A stretch of 23,953 nucleotides of DNA from Euryarchaeota archaeon UBA173 (GTDB lineage: Archaea; Thermoplasmatota; Poseidoniia; Poseidoniales; Thalassarchaeaceae), in NCBI GenBank assembly GCA_002498925.1, contig DAJH01000018.1:1-23953 (forward strand). The letters run 5' to 3'. The translations under genes and the position numbers were made by a program. The notes below the pieces were generated by a model. It was not told the DNA's origin, searched no databases, and saw only the letters and a list, made by a program, of their open reading frames with translations. The first letter of the stretch is position 1. The number at the start of each line of letters is the position of its first letter. Shown one piece after another: positions 7,495 through 15,535 of this stretch.

Positions 7495-9838
7495 ATTATT
7501 GCTCTCCCTTCTAGGGCAATTGCTCTTGCTGATCGCCATTTGTGCGTCTCTTCACCACATTATCAGGCCTGAAAAGTCAGCCGACTCATTCGTCCGGATT
7601 GTCACTGCTGCTTCCCAATCCTCTCCCTTCCTGTTGCTCGCAGTAGCCTTCATCATCGATGCCGAAAACCTCGATCTCGTAGTTAGGTATGGCGGATCAG
7701 AACTCCCCCTGTTGTATCGCATCTCTGCAGTATGGAGTAGCAGGTCAGGGCCACTACTCCTATGGGCAGCAATAATGGGAATAGTCACTTTGAGCATGTC
7801 TAGCAAATTACGAGAGACCCCCCTAGAGATCAGGATAATGCACGGATGGACCTCCCTATTGCTAATACTAGCTTCAATGCTAGACCCATTCAAGGCCTCA
7901 TCAAGCCTGATTGGAGGAGGCCTAAACCCGCTTCTGCAGACCGACCTGATGGTTATCCATCCACCAATAGTTTTCGCCTTCTATTCACTATGCATCGCTA
8001 CAGCCAGCGTAGCTCTGGCCGGGGTAATGAGGGGCGACGAGCCTCTTGCAATCCATATCTCACAGCTACATTGGGCCAGGGCTGGCTTCCTCGTCGGAAC
8101 AATCGGGATAGGCCTTGGTGGCCTTTGGGCATACACTGTCCTAGACTGGGGTGGGTATTGGGCATGGGACCCAGTGGAGACCGGCTCTCTTCTCCCCTGG
8201 CTCGCACTTCTTATCGTGATGCACGCTAGGGCTAACACGAACAGCCTCGCCACACATTTGTCCCCTGCCGTCGGAATGTTGGCAGGAGCCCTCGCCTTCC
8301 ATGCAACTCTGGTAACCAGGGCGAATGGCGTCTGGGCCTCAGTTCATGCATTCGTTTCCGATGGGGAGGGCTCCCTTCCGCAGGACCCCTACCTCAGGGT
8401 TCTGGAGATTGTAGAACTAGATGCAATTGGAGCGGAGATACTAGGGTACATCTTCTCCATCTTACTCTTCTGCTACTACGCAGTTTCGCACCTAAGGCGT
8501 CAACAGGCAGACTCTCTTAGAAAGTCAGGAAGGACAACTCTAGTTGAGTCAAACAGGAACCTGTCTATGATACTAGTAATTTCATTCGTTGCCGTGTCTC
8601 TCTGGATCGGCTCAGTAGCCACGTTTCTGGTGGGACTTTCGGCGATAGTCCTCCTAGTAGAGGGAGACGCACAGAAGCCACCAACGCATTGGGTCGCATT
8701 GGGAGTCACACTGATGCTTTTCTCGAGCTGGACTTGGAACTCCGAGTGGTATCAGGCCTTCGCAGGGATGATCCCATTCTTCGTCCCATGGATAATGACT
8801 GAGGAGGAAGATGGCCAGTCGTGGGCAATTTTCAACAGCATTTCCTCGCGCACGCGCGCGGCAAAGAGCTTCCCATGGTACGGAGGATCTGCATTCCTGC
8901 TGCTGACTTGGATGATTCTAACTGTTGAGATCGATGGCACTAGCCTAGAGGCGCACGAGTTCTACGGCGCACCCATCATCGGACTCCTCGCCCTCTCCCT
9001 GGCCACATACTCGTGGGGCAATTCCGTAGACACGAGGACCGGCAATACACTTCTCGTGTTAGCGATACTTCTCTCATTGGCCTTTGCATACTTTGCAGAC
9101 ATGTTCAGCCTACCCGGCGACCCTCATCTGCCCATAACATCCTTCGCAACTAGGGGAGCCCTCTCCATCTTCCTGATTACCCTCCTAGCGTTCTCCTTAC
9201 CACCTGTGGCAAGGCAGGCATGGAAAACCGGCTCATCTGCTTACAAATCCCTCTCGAAAGCAGACAGAAGGAAACTGCCTCCCGCACGCATCAGATTGCT
9301 AGCGAGTCATCTGGCCCACCTTGGAATTCTATTGCTCCTAGTCGGCCATGTGATGACCACAACACTTGTTGATCGATCGGACCCTTCTCACTTGGTCACA
9401 CTCGTGAAAGACGAACCGGTGAAGCATGGGGAATATGACTACACTCTGGTAGAAACCGTAGCTATCGACAATCGAGATGAGGATTTCAGATTCGACGTCG
9501 GCGATGCATATCTTGGAGTTGTGGTTGAGATGAGAAAGGATGGAGAATTGGTAGACACACTTGAGCCAGGTATTCTCAGATTCGGAGTCATGGGTAGGTC
9601 CGAAGTAGACAGGCATGTTGGCCTGTTCGGAGACACAATCCTCATCCTCGACGGATTCCAAGTTCAGGACCTGATGCCCTCGATTTTTCTGAATGAGACT
9701 GGTGACATCGACAGGATACGCGTGACTGTTCACGAACTCCAGGGAAGCCACCTCGTTTGGGGAGGATGGGTAATCACCATTCTTGCGACTGGTCTAGCCT
9801 TTTTATCGAGTGAACGAAGTCAATTGGAAGAGGAGTAA
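7484..9838 (+). CDS. ccmF: Cytochrome c-type biogenesis protein CcmF (haem lyase)
   Basis: Integral membrane haem-handling protein of cytochrome c maturation System I, which attaches haem to apocytochrome outside the membrane. The 784-aa protein has about 15 membrane segments. The tryptophan-rich WWD motif DWGGYWAWDPVE lies at 221-232. Four candidate haem-ligand histidines match the CcmF pattern: H159 (VIHPP), H247 (IVMHARA), H288 (SVHAF) and H612 (HLAHLG). The N-terminal VWSSRSGPLLLW segment is also typical. A soluble loop of about 130 residues precedes the last helix. It is longer than E. coli CcmF (647 aa), mainly in the middle and in that loop. It overlaps the reductase gene by 11 nt, so the two are probably cotranscribed. 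No ccmA, ccmB, ccmC, ccmE or ccmH is visible here. Confidence 0.93.
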   Translation: MVGELLLSLLGQLLLLIAICASLHHIIRPEKSADSFVRIVTAASQSSPFLLLAVAFIIDAENLDLVVRYGGSELPLLYRISAVWSSRSGPLLLWAAIMGIVTLSMSSKLRETPLEIRIMHGWTSLLLILASMLDPFKASSSLIGGGLNPLLQTDLMVIHPPIVFAFYSLCIATASVALAGVMRGDEPLAIHISQLHWARAGFLVGTIGIGLGGLWAYTVLDWGGYWAWDPVETGSLLPWLALLIVMHARANTNSLATHLSPAVGMLAGALAFHATLVTRANGVWASVHAFVSDGEGSLPQDPYLRVLEIVELDAIGAEILGYIFSILLFCYYAVSHLRRQQADSLRKSGRTTLVESNRNLSMILVISFVAVSLWIGSVATFLVGLSAIVLLVEGDAQKPPTHWVALGVTLMLFSSWTWNSEWYQAFAGMIPFFVPWIMTEEEDGQSWAIFNSISSRTRAAKSFPWYGGSAFLLLTWMILTVEIDGTSLEAHEFYGAPIIGLLALSLATYSWGNSVDTRTGNTLLVLAILLSLAFAYFADMFSLPGDPHLPITSFATRGALSIFLITLLAFSLPPVARQAWKTGSSAYKSLSKADRRKLPPARIRLLASHLAHLGILLLLVGHVMTTTLVDRSDPSHLVTLVKDEPVKHGEYDYTLVETVAIDNRDEDFRFDVGDAYLGVVVEMRKDGELVDTLEPGILRFGVMGRSEVDRHVGLFGDTILILDGFQVQDLMPSIFLNETGDIDRIRVTVHELQGSHLVWGGWVITILATGLAFLSSERSQLEEE

Positions 9839-9852
9839 TCGAACCTAGCTCG

Positions 9853-9868
9853 ACGGTAGTGCCACCGT
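9853..9868 (+). other. Weak inverted repeat after ccmF
   Basis: ACGGT and ACCGT separated by 6 nt, starting 14 nt after the ccmF stop, followed by TTGTATGAAAAA. It might be a weak hairpin at the end of the ccmF transcript. The A-rich stretch that follows could equally be part of the promoter of the FKBP gene. There is no T-run typical of an archaeal terminator, so this is only noted. Confidence 0.2.
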
Positions 9869-9905
9869 TTGTATGAAAAAGGGGAAGCGGGTCGGCCGGA
9901 CGCCT

Positions 9906-9911
9906 AGGAGG
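9906..9911 (+). promoter_or_regulatory. Shine-Dalgarno AGGAGG of the FKBP gene
   Basis: AGGAGG with a 7-nt spacer to the ATG at 9919. It fixes that start and shows that this genome uses strong ribosome binding sites for some genes alongside apparently leaderless ones. Confidence 0.75.
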
Positions 9912-9918
9912 CCCATTC

Positions 9919-10614
9919 ATGGATAGCGGTGCAATAGTCCACATTGACTACGACCTTTACGAAGGTGAAGCTGAGAGGCTGATCGAGACCACCCGAGAGG
10001 AGGTCGCCAAGGAGCATGAAATGCATGAAGAAGGCCGAACATACGAGCCTCTCGTCACAGTAATTGGAGACGGTAGGCTCATCGCCGGGTTCGAATCATC
10101 ATTGACCGAGGCAGAGGCTGACAAGGACTACGAAGTAGACATCGAGCCTGCAGATGCATATGGCGAGAGGGACGCCAGTCTAGTCGAGACAATAGGGCAG
10201 AACGTCTTGATGAGGAGCGTCCGTGATCCAAATATGCTGGCAATAGGTGCACCAGTGGAAATTGGAGGAAGGCAAGGAATACTGCAATTCCTTAGCGCGG
10301 GTCGTGCTAGAATCGACTACAACCACCCCCTGGCAGGGTCAACTCTTCGTTACAAGTACAGGATAGTGAAGGTAGTGGAAGATCGCAAGGAGAAGGTCGA
10401 GACATTACTCAATATGAACACTGGACGCGATGACTTCGAAATCGAATTCAAGAAGGATGACCTCACAGTAACCCTTCCGGACACAATAGCCTACGACCAG
10501 AATTGGTCATACGCTAAGTTCAGCCTCGTGAGGACACTCAGAGACCACATCGGTGTCGGCACCATTGTGTTCCGCGAAGTGCATGAGCCCCGGGCAATAG
10601 AAGAAGAAGAGTGA
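9919..10614 (+). CDS. FKBP-type peptidyl-prolyl isomerase, SlyD-like
   Basis: Prolyl isomerase and probable folding chaperone; no signal peptide, so cytosolic. The 231-aa protein splits into an FKBP core (about 1-82 with VTVIGDGRLIAGFESSL), an inserted chaperone-type flap domain (about 83-128, including the VEIGG and ILQFLSAGRARIDYNHPLAG segments), the FKBP closing strand STLRYKYRIVKV, and an extra C-terminal domain of about 75 residues. DYNHPLAG (133-140) is the SlyD-group signature. The C-terminal extension resembles those of long archaeal FKBPs rather than the His-rich tail of bacterial SlyD, and contains no metal-binding His/Cys cluster. It is a single gene with its own ribosome binding site, 80 nt after ccmF. 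Specific clients are unknown. Confidence 0.9.
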   Translation: MDSGAIVHIDYDLYEGEAERLIETTREEVAKEHEMHEEGRTYEPLVTVIGDGRLIAGFESSLTEAEADKDYEVDIEPADAYGERDASLVETIGQNVLMRSVRDPNMLAIGAPVEIGGRQGILQFLSAGRARIDYNHPLAGSTLRYKYRIVKVVEDRKEKVETLLNMNTGRDDFEIEFKKDDLTVTLPDTIAYDQNWSYAKFSLVRTLRDHIGVGTIVFREVHEPRAIEEEE

Positions 10615-10766
10615 TTCGTAGGGTTCTTCCCCAGTAGCCACCACGAACGGCTCGCCTCAATGACGACGAAGGTGAACTGAGCCAACGGCACTGACGTTCC
10701 CTATGAGTACCGAGAGGCACCATTTCATACGTGCATTCAAGTCACGCAGTGTTCTCGGGCAATTTG
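10615..10766 (+). other. Intergenic region, 152 bp, nothing firm
   Basis: Between the FKBP gene and the lipoprotein gene. I see no tRNA, no convincing hairpin and no clear TATA box; TTTCATA near 10723 is the only weak promoter-like match. An open frame can be started with GTG at 10731, but this would only extend the lipoprotein signal peptide. Confidence 0.4.
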
Positions 10767-11432
10767 ATGGCAAGGCCAACCGTTGGGCTCTCGTTAGTCG
10801 CGATGATGCTGCTTTCGATTCTTTCTAGCGGATGCATGGGACTCGCAATCCAAAGGGAAGTAATGGAGGATCTCAGGGAAGACTACGAAATCGACAATAT
10901 TCCCGTCGACCCCACAGGGTGGGAGCACAAGTTCTCCCAGAATGAGTGTGTCCTTCCCGGAGGAGATGAGGATGCGCAGGAGGTTGACTGCTATGCGAAT
11001 GTCACCACCATCCACGTCGATCAAACGGTCTCCAAGATGTCATTGGACCTTTCAGTGACCTTCGAGTGGTCAGCAACGATCGGCCAGTACCTAGGTAACA
11101 ACACCGATGAAATCCGTTTTGTCGAGATTACACTGCGTAAGCCAAACCAAGAAGTCTGCTGGAGCTATTTGTCTACAAGTACCGTTTCTCTGGAAGAGGA
11201 GTGGGATAGCGAGAACGACTGCGCGTCCGGAACCGGGTCCAACGTCTCAGGCTTCGGCGAGGGTGAATGGAAGCTAGAGGTAAGAGCACGTGGATATGCA
11301 TTCGCCGCGCCAATAGACACGCTCTCGTTCCAAGATGAATTCAGAGTCTCCCTGTGGGTCACGAAACCATGCGTCTACTTCCCGGAAATACATGATTATC
11401 CCGATTGCACGCCCCTCTCCGATCTGGACTGA
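10767..11432 (+). CDS. Cys-rich secreted lipoprotein of unknown function
   Basis: Family not recognised. The 221-aa protein starts MARPTVGLSLVAMM and has a hydrophobic signal peptide ending in a lipobox-like LSSGC with Cys23 as the probable lipidated residue. The mature part is acidic and mostly beta-strand in pattern, with several Cys residues that could pair: C60 and C73, then C137 and C155, then C202 and C213 (approximate positions). This fits a disulfide-stabilised domain outside the membrane. NVTT, NNTD and NVSG are potential N-glycosylation sites. I chose ATG at 10767 over GTG at 10731 because the longer form puts 12 extra residues ahead of the signal peptide. It stands between FKBP and ribosomal protein S2 genes with no functional hint from its neighbours. 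Confidence 0.72.
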   Translation: MARPTVGLSLVAMMLLSILSSGCMGLAIQREVMEDLREDYEIDNIPVDPTGWEHKFSQNECVLPGGDEDAQEVDCYANVTTIHVDQTVSKMSLDLSVTFEWSATIGQYLGNNTDEIRFVEITLRKPNQEVCWSYLSTSTVSLEEEWDSENDCASGTGSNVSGFGEGEWKLEVRARGYAFAAPIDTLSFQDEFRVSLWVTKPCVYFPEIHDYPDCTPLSDLD

Positions 11433-11435
11433 GCC

Positions 11436-11442
11436 AATTTAT
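11436..11442 (+). promoter_or_regulatory. Possible TATA box of the S2 gene
   Basis: AATTTAT is the only AT-rich stretch in the 76-bp gap before the S2 gene. A start about 27 nt downstream would give a leader of about 40 nt, which would carry the GAGGA at 11498-11502 before the GTG start. No factor-B element was identified. Confidence 0.35.
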
Positions 11443-11508
11443 CCCACCTCGGTCCATGCGTAGCGCTTATGAGGAGCCGGCAGGTCGCCGCGACGCTGAG
11501 GAATCATT

Positions 11509-12123
11509 GTGGATGACAGTCTGAGCCCCCTAGTCCCTCTGGACATGTATGAGTTGCATGCCGTTCACATAGGAACCAACCAGAAGTCTGCAGACATGAA
11601 GCGCTTCTTGGACAGTTTCAGACAGGACAGCAGTGGGCTACATCACATTGACATCCGTCAGACAGATGAACGCATCAGGACAGTCGCAAAATTCCTATCT
11701 AACTACGACCCTAGCCGAATATTAGTTGTCAGCGCAAGGCAGTACGGACAGAGGCCCGCGCGCAAGTTCGCCGAGGCGATTGGAGCGAAGAGAATAGTTG
11801 GCAGGTTCATTCCAGGTACACTAACGAATCCAAGACTGAGGACCTACATCGAACCTGAGGTAATTCTAGTCACTGATCCAGCTGCAGACTCCCAGGCACT
11901 TTCCGAGGCAGTCAGCTCGGGAATGCCCGTCGTCGGTATCTGCGACGCCAACAATAAGTTGCGAAACGTCGATCTCGTCCTTCCAGCAAACAACAAGGGA
12001 AGGAGATCCCTGGCACTAATTTACTGGCTTCTGTCCAGAGAGACACTGAAGATTCGTGACTCAATCACCGACGCTGATTGGGAGAGGTCCCAGAATGTCG
12101 ATGATTGGGAATCCTCATTCTAG
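11509..12123 (+). CDS. rpsB: Small ribosomal subunit protein uS2 (archaeal S2)
   Basis: Component of the 30S subunit. The 204-aa protein has the archaeal/eukaryotic S2 pattern: HAVHIGTNQKSADMKRF near the N terminus, DIRQTDERIRTVAKFLS, ILVVSARQYGQRPARKFA, IVGRFIPGTLTNP, EVILVTDPAADSQALSEA, VVGICDANN, then NKGRRSLALIYWLLSRE. The start is GTG at 11509, preceded by GAGGA; the next in-frame ATG (M13) would remove the LVPLD segment present in archaeal S2 proteins. A 51-nt gap separates it from the tRNA-dihydrouridine synthase gene, so the two translation-related genes may be cotranscribed. It is separated from the L13/S9/RNA polymerase/enolase cluster that often accompanies S2 in Archaea. The family assignment is secure. 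Confidence 0.97.
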   Translation: MDDSLSPLVPLDMYELHAVHIGTNQKSADMKRFLDSFRQDSSGLHHIDIRQTDERIRTVAKFLSNYDPSRILVVSARQYGQRPARKFAEAIGAKRIVGRFIPGTLTNPRLRTYIEPEVILVTDPAADSQALSEAVSSGMPVVGICDANNKLRNVDLVLPANNKGRRSLALIYWLLSRETLKIRDSITDADWERSQNVDDWESSF

Positions 12124-12160
12124 GACATTACCCGCCTTCGTTGGGTGCACTGTGATAACT

Positions 12161-12165
12161 AGGAG
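12161..12165 (+). promoter_or_regulatory. Shine-Dalgarno AGGAG of the dus gene
   Basis: AGGAG with a 9-nt spacer to the ATG at 12175, in the short gap after the S2 gene; it supports that start. Confidence 0.55.
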
Positions 12166-12174
12166 TTACTGCCC

Positions 12175-13158
12175 ATGCACGTGAACGTCGAACAGGTTCC
12201 ACTATTCCTGGCTCCCATGGCAGGCGTCACCGACTTGGCCTACCGCCTGCTCGCTAGGGAGTGCGGCGCGGATGTAACGGTCACAGAATTCACCGCTGCG
12301 TCCGGATTGACACGTAGGAATACGTACTCGTGGCTCAAGGTCGAGACAGACCCACGGGAAGACCCCTTCATTCCGCAGATTTTTGGTGGAGATATCGGAG
12401 AGATGGCAAAAACCGTGGAAATGCTACATGATAGGGCCGATGTAATCGATATCAACTTCGGGTGTCCCGCACCCAAGGTCTGCAGAAATGATGCGGGTGC
12501 CGCCCTTCTCAGGGATCCAGACAGAGTCGTCTCCATGGTCAGAGCATGTATTGGCGTGTCAGATGTGCCTATTACGGTAAAGATGAGGTTGGGAACTGGC
12601 AGTGGAGATAATACCGCTTTGGAGATATCACAGAGACTCGAGGAGGAAGGCGTTGAGAGGATATGTGTTCATGGCAGGACCCTAAGGCAGAGGTACTCCG
12701 GGATAGCAGATTGGGAAGAAATACGTCAGATTTCAGAATCTGTCGACATTCCAGTCGTTGCAAACGGGGATGTCGTAGATGCAAACTCAGCTAACTCTTG
12801 CCTGGAGTCCACGGGTGCATCTGGGATAATGATCGGCAGGGGTGCAATAGGAAACCCAACAATCTTTCACGAGATAAAAAGGGACCTCGGTTGGTCACAT
12901 TCCAAACCTCCCTGGGGCCACGAAGATAAGTCGATGGCCAGAAAGTGGTGCTGGGATCGGTACTTGGAACTAAGTGACGAAGTCTACGGCCCCAACGGAG
13001 GTAAGAATCTCAAGAGGCATGCAGTATCATTCACAAAGGGACTTCACGGGGCTTCTGCAATGAGGGTCAGACTACATTCTATCCAAGACAACAAGGAACT
13101 CGGACTTGAAGTTAGTCGGTATCTTGACGATCTAGCTCAGACGGCGACAGTAGCCTAG
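12175..13158 (+). CDS. tRNA-dihydrouridine synthase (DusB-like)
   Basis: FMN-dependent reduction of specific uridines in tRNA; cytosolic. The 327-aa protein opens with the Dus signature APMAGVTD (13-20) and has DINFGCPAPKV with the catalytic Cys97, the AGAALL segment, ITVKMRLG, a CVHGRT motif with the conserved His, IPVVANGDV, and IMIGRGAIGNP for phosphate binding. A C-terminal helical tRNA-binding domain (about 245-327) follows the TIM barrel. Residue 103 is a second Cys shortly after the catalytic loop, where bacterial family members usually have Asn or Thr. The gene is probably cotranscribed with S2. Its TAG stop overlaps the stop of the convergent regulator gene. Which uridine it modifies cannot be told from the sequence. 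Confidence 0.94.
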   Translation: MHVNVEQVPLFLAPMAGVTDLAYRLLARECGADVTVTEFTAASGLTRRNTYSWLKVETDPREDPFIPQIFGGDIGEMAKTVEMLHDRADVIDINFGCPAPKVCRNDAGAALLRDPDRVVSMVRACIGVSDVPITVKMRLGTGSGDNTALEISQRLEEEGVERICVHGRTLRQRYSGIADWEEIRQISESVDIPVVANGDVVDANSANSCLESTGASGIMIGRGAIGNPTIFHEIKRDLGWSHSKPPWGHEDKSMARKWCWDRYLELSDEVYGPNGGKNLKRHAVSFTKGLHGASAMRVRLHSIQDNKELGLEVSRYLDDLAQTATVA

Positions 13159-14210
13159 TTACCTAGCGCCTCATCGAGCCGCAGTGCTACGGTCCGTAAT
13201 CTCCTGAGTGTTCTTTCCGTATTCCTCATTACCCTCTCGGAAACTGCAGCTCCATCCTTGCCTGCAAGTCTGAAACCATACGGCATCCTACCTCCGAGAG
13301 TGTTCAGCAATACTTTCTGCGCGTCGAGAGAGACGGGTTCCAGTATCGACTGCACATTCTCGATGTTCAACGTCTTCTTTTTCAATCCGTTCAGTAATTT
13401 CTTCGACACGCCTTCGTCAATCCTGCCAAGACCGCCCCTAGTCATCAGCCAATCCACCCCTCGAGCATCATGCTGCCTCATGATTCCTAGATAGACGTCC
13501 TGGGCAATCCTATCCATCATGGGGACTCTTTCAACAATTCCCGCGGACCTCATCCTCTCTGTTGCCCTGCCCACCCTGGACCTTGTCTCTCCCACTTTCT
13601 CGGAAAGCGCTAGGATGGTGATTGCAGAAGATCCATTCGCCAACTCTTCAAGCACCATTCGCGCTATCCTATCATCAGATCTAGCCCGGTCCCCTGATAG
13701 GCCTAGGTCATTGACGAGAGCATCTAAGCTGTCAACCCCATCCACACTCGCACGAGGCTCGGCAATAGTTACCCTGAATTCCGGGGACTCTTCCTCCACC
13801 GCTATGGCCATCCTCTCTTCAGAATCAACTACATATTCTTCAAACTCAGTCATCCTAAGCTTCAGTATCGCTTTAGCCTCGGCAGACATAATTTCTACAG
13901 CAGCAGAGATGGAACCCCCTCTGAGTACGTGAACATGCCATCTACCATCTGTCTCCGCTGAAACTAGTCCGGATTCCCTTAGCTTCACTAATTGATGATG
14001 GACGCCGGTTTGAGACAAACCAGAGGTCTCACCGAGAGATTTCGCATCCCATCCAGCCAATGGCTCCGAGAGAAGCGCCCCCCTCATTAGTCTGTGAAGC
14101 GCACCCTGGGCCTCATCTAGCGTCCCAGACTCACTCTTCCTGCGAACTAGGCCCATTGAATCTAGGAGCCAAGACAGCAGAATATCCGGGTCCCTGCTTC
14201 CTGTGGGCAT
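13155..14210 (-). CDS. Double winged-helix regulator, unknown target
   Basis: A probable DNA-binding regulator of 351 aa. A first winged-helix domain of ArsR-like form lies at about 45-95 (KSLGETSGLSQTGVHHQLVKL followed by a wing). A second at about 185-230 contains ILALSEKVGETRSRVGRA and RMRSAGIVERV. A basic C-terminal part ends in helices (about 280-351) with no recognised fold. No membrane segment or metal-binding Cys cluster is seen. The longest frame starts with TTG at 14267; the ATG at 14210 has GGTGGAG (14217-14223) at a good distance and is preferred. It is convergent with dus and lies 116 nt from the next regulator gene, in the same direction. No closer family is recognised; the DNA-binding role is inferred from the two helix-turn-helix patterns. 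Confidence 0.75.
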   Translation of the reverse strand: MPTGSRDPDILLSWLLDSMGLVRRKSESGTLDEAQGALHRLMRGALLSEPLAGWDAKSLGETSGLSQTGVHHQLVKLRESGLVSAETDGRWHVHVLRGGSISAAVEIMSAEAKAILKLRMTEFEEYVVDSEERMAIAVEEESPEFRVTIAEPRASVDGVDSLDALVNDLGLSGDRARSDDRIARMVLEELANGSSAITILALSEKVGETRSRVGRATERMRSAGIVERVPMMDRIAQDVYLGIMRQHDARGVDWLMTRGGLGRIDEGVSKKLLNGLKKKTLNIENVQSILEPVSLDAQKVLLNTLGGRMPYGFRLAGKDGAAVSERVMRNTERTLRRLRTVALRLDEALGN

Positions 14211-14326
14211 CGGTAGCTCCACCAGTCTAATTCTGAACACGAGCCGACCCCGGGAGAAGGGGTTCAAGAGAATTCGCTGCGATGAGTACCTTTCCGCCCC
14301 ATTACGGGCCTAATTCGAAGTAGCGA

Positions 14327-14977
14327 CTAGCACTCGACCCTGATATCTAGCCAGGGGTAGTCAACACTCGATCCGCTTAGTCCACTAAGGTGAGGTGCCA
14401 GTGATAGTCCGCTTTGATTGAGAATCCCTCTGTCCCTGAGTACAGAGATCGCGGAGTGAACAGAAGCCCTTGATCTTCCAAGATCCCGAGCCAGTTGCGC
14501 CTGGGAACCAGGAATATCCGACTTTGTAAGTCTAGAAACTACCACTCTCTGAACTTCCGATAGTCCAACGGGCATCATGGCCGCTGCTCTTCTGTCGTCC
14601 TCCACTCCAGTGCCTTCCAGTATCTCTATCTGGGCGGGTGCTCCTGCGTAGTAGCAAGTCCTGCCGTTAACGGGGACCACTGTAACTGTCCCCTCTCTGG
14701 AAAGAATGTTCAGGTGATGCCGAAGAGTCCCATTGGCAGCTTCGAGACTCCTCTGTAACTCCCTGAAGTGAATTCCGGGCGACCTCTCGAGCGTATTGAG
14801 GATCCTCCTTCTCAGTGGGTGTTCCCAATCCCTCTCCCTGGGGGCGATGAGAGTACCTTGTGCGGCCGGCACGAAGAATGGAGAAACAGCACCTAGTCCC
14901 AGCACTGCACCAGCCATCGCGCCAATCGAATCAACGAACCAAGGATGGGATTTTCTCCACTGCTCAATCAGAGCCAT
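14327..14977 (-). CDS. Membrane-anchored double-HTH regulator
   Basis: A 216-aa protein with one N-terminal membrane segment (about 14-40, Gly/Ala-rich) followed by two winged-helix domains. The first, at about 55-102, has ILNTLERSPGIHFRELQRSL and LRHHLNILSREG. The second, at about 138-190, has QAQLARDLGRSRASVHSAIS and LRDRGILNQ. This architecture is like the archaeal uncharacterised proteins with two HTH domains (COG3398 group); I cannot confirm membership without a search. A TATA-like CATTAAAG is centred about 28 nt upstream of the ATG, so the mRNA is probably leaderless. Tethering of DNA-binding domains to the membrane suggests sensing of an envelope or energy state, but no sensor domain is visible. 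A smaller membrane segment count and no signal-peptidase site argue against secretion. Confidence 0.77.
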   Translation of the reverse strand: MALIEQWRKSHPWFVDSIGAMAGAVLGLGAVSPFFVPAAQGTLIAPRERDWEHPLRRRILNTLERSPGIHFRELQRSLEAANGTLRHHLNILSREGTVTVVPVNGRTCYYAGAPAQIEILEGTGVEDDRRAAAMMPVGLSEVQRVVVSRLTKSDIPGSQAQLARDLGRSRASVHSAISVLRDRGILNQSGLSLAPHLSGLSGSSVDYPWLDIRVEC

Positions 14978-15001
14978 ACTTCTGTTAGTCTACCTAGGGG
15001 G

Positions 15002-15009
15002 CTTTAATG
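15002..15009 (-). promoter_or_regulatory. TATA-like box of the membrane-anchored regulator
   Basis: CATTAAAG on the minus strand, centred about 28 nt upstream of the ATG at 14977. That distance matches a TATA box with transcription starting at or near the start codon, so the transcript would be leaderless and separate from the HxlR gene upstream. Confidence 0.5.
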
Positions 15010-15050
15010 ATGCGTCTACAAGCTCACTAAATGCTCGTTACACAAACGTA

Positions 15051-15509
15051 TCACTTAGGCCCGACAATACGGCCCTGGTGTATCTTCATGTAGGCTACAA
15101 GCGGTCCAAGCAACCTGCCTGCCATCCTGCCATGCTCTGTGAGGCTATACTTCACCCTAACAGGAGGCCCTTCCTCAACAACCCTCTGAACGAGGCCATG
15201 CTCCACGCAAGTCGTAAGCTTATCCGAGAGAGTCCTGCTGCTGATGCCCCTGAGCAAACCCCTCATCTCATTGAACCTCCTGTCCCCAGCAATGTAGAGA
15301 GTTGCTAGGATCTCCGTGGTCCATCTTGAGCTGAATACCGAGAATGCGTCAACGGCAGCATCTACCTCCCAGCCGACATCAAACACCTCGTCATTGTATT
15401 TCCCGAAAATCCTCCTGATGTCGCTTCCTTCAACCATGACATCGTCAATCGAGCGCTGTACCTTGTTCACGTCAGTCTTAGTCAATTTCAGAGTGGGGTG
15501 CGAAGTCAT
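15051..15509 (-). CDS. HxlR-type winged-helix transcriptional regulator
   Basis: A 152-aa DNA-binding regulator. An N-terminal extension of about 50 residues precedes an HxlR domain: SSRWTTEILATLYIAG, RFNEMRGLLRGISSRTLSDKL, VEHGLVQRVVEEGPPVRVKYSLTEHG. The redox-active CPV cysteine found near the N terminus of many HxlR proteins is absent; the only Cys is in the recognition region (TTCVEHGL). The open frame extends upstream to GTG/ATG codons at 15569, but the ATG at 15509 has a good TATA box (15541-15548) about 35 nt upstream and no Shine-Dalgarno sequence, so a near-leaderless start is preferred. It is divergent from the 53-aa gene and probably controls that gene and itself through the repeats at 15536 and 15604. 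Confidence 0.87.
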   Translation of the reverse strand: MTSHPTLKLTKTDVNKVQRSIDDVMVEGSDIRRIFGKYNDEVFDVGWEVDAAVDAFSVFSSRWTTEILATLYIAGDRRFNEMRGLLRGISSRTLSDKLTTCVEHGLVQRVVEEGPPVRVKYSLTEHGRMAGRLLGPLVAYMKIHQGRIVGPK

Positions 15510-15535
15510 GTGAAACAGGTTGGCCACAAGGTATC

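Noticed and set aside
9338..9751. 137-codon minus-strand open frame opposite ccmF
   Set aside because: Antisense to the conserved C-terminal part of CcmF; no start signals or recognisable domain.
9853..9880. Terminator after ccmF
   Set aside because: Stem of only 5 bp and no T-run; recorded as a weak inverted repeat only.
10615..10766. Possible tRNA or C/D-box RNA in the intergenic region
   Set aside because: No T-loop or acceptor stem pairing found; the C-box-like ATGACGA and CTGA matches are imperfect and badly spaced.
13519..13932. 137-codon plus-strand open frame opposite the 351-aa regulator
   Set aside because: Ser/Leu/Thr-rich shadow of a gene with two helix-turn-helix patterns on the other strand.
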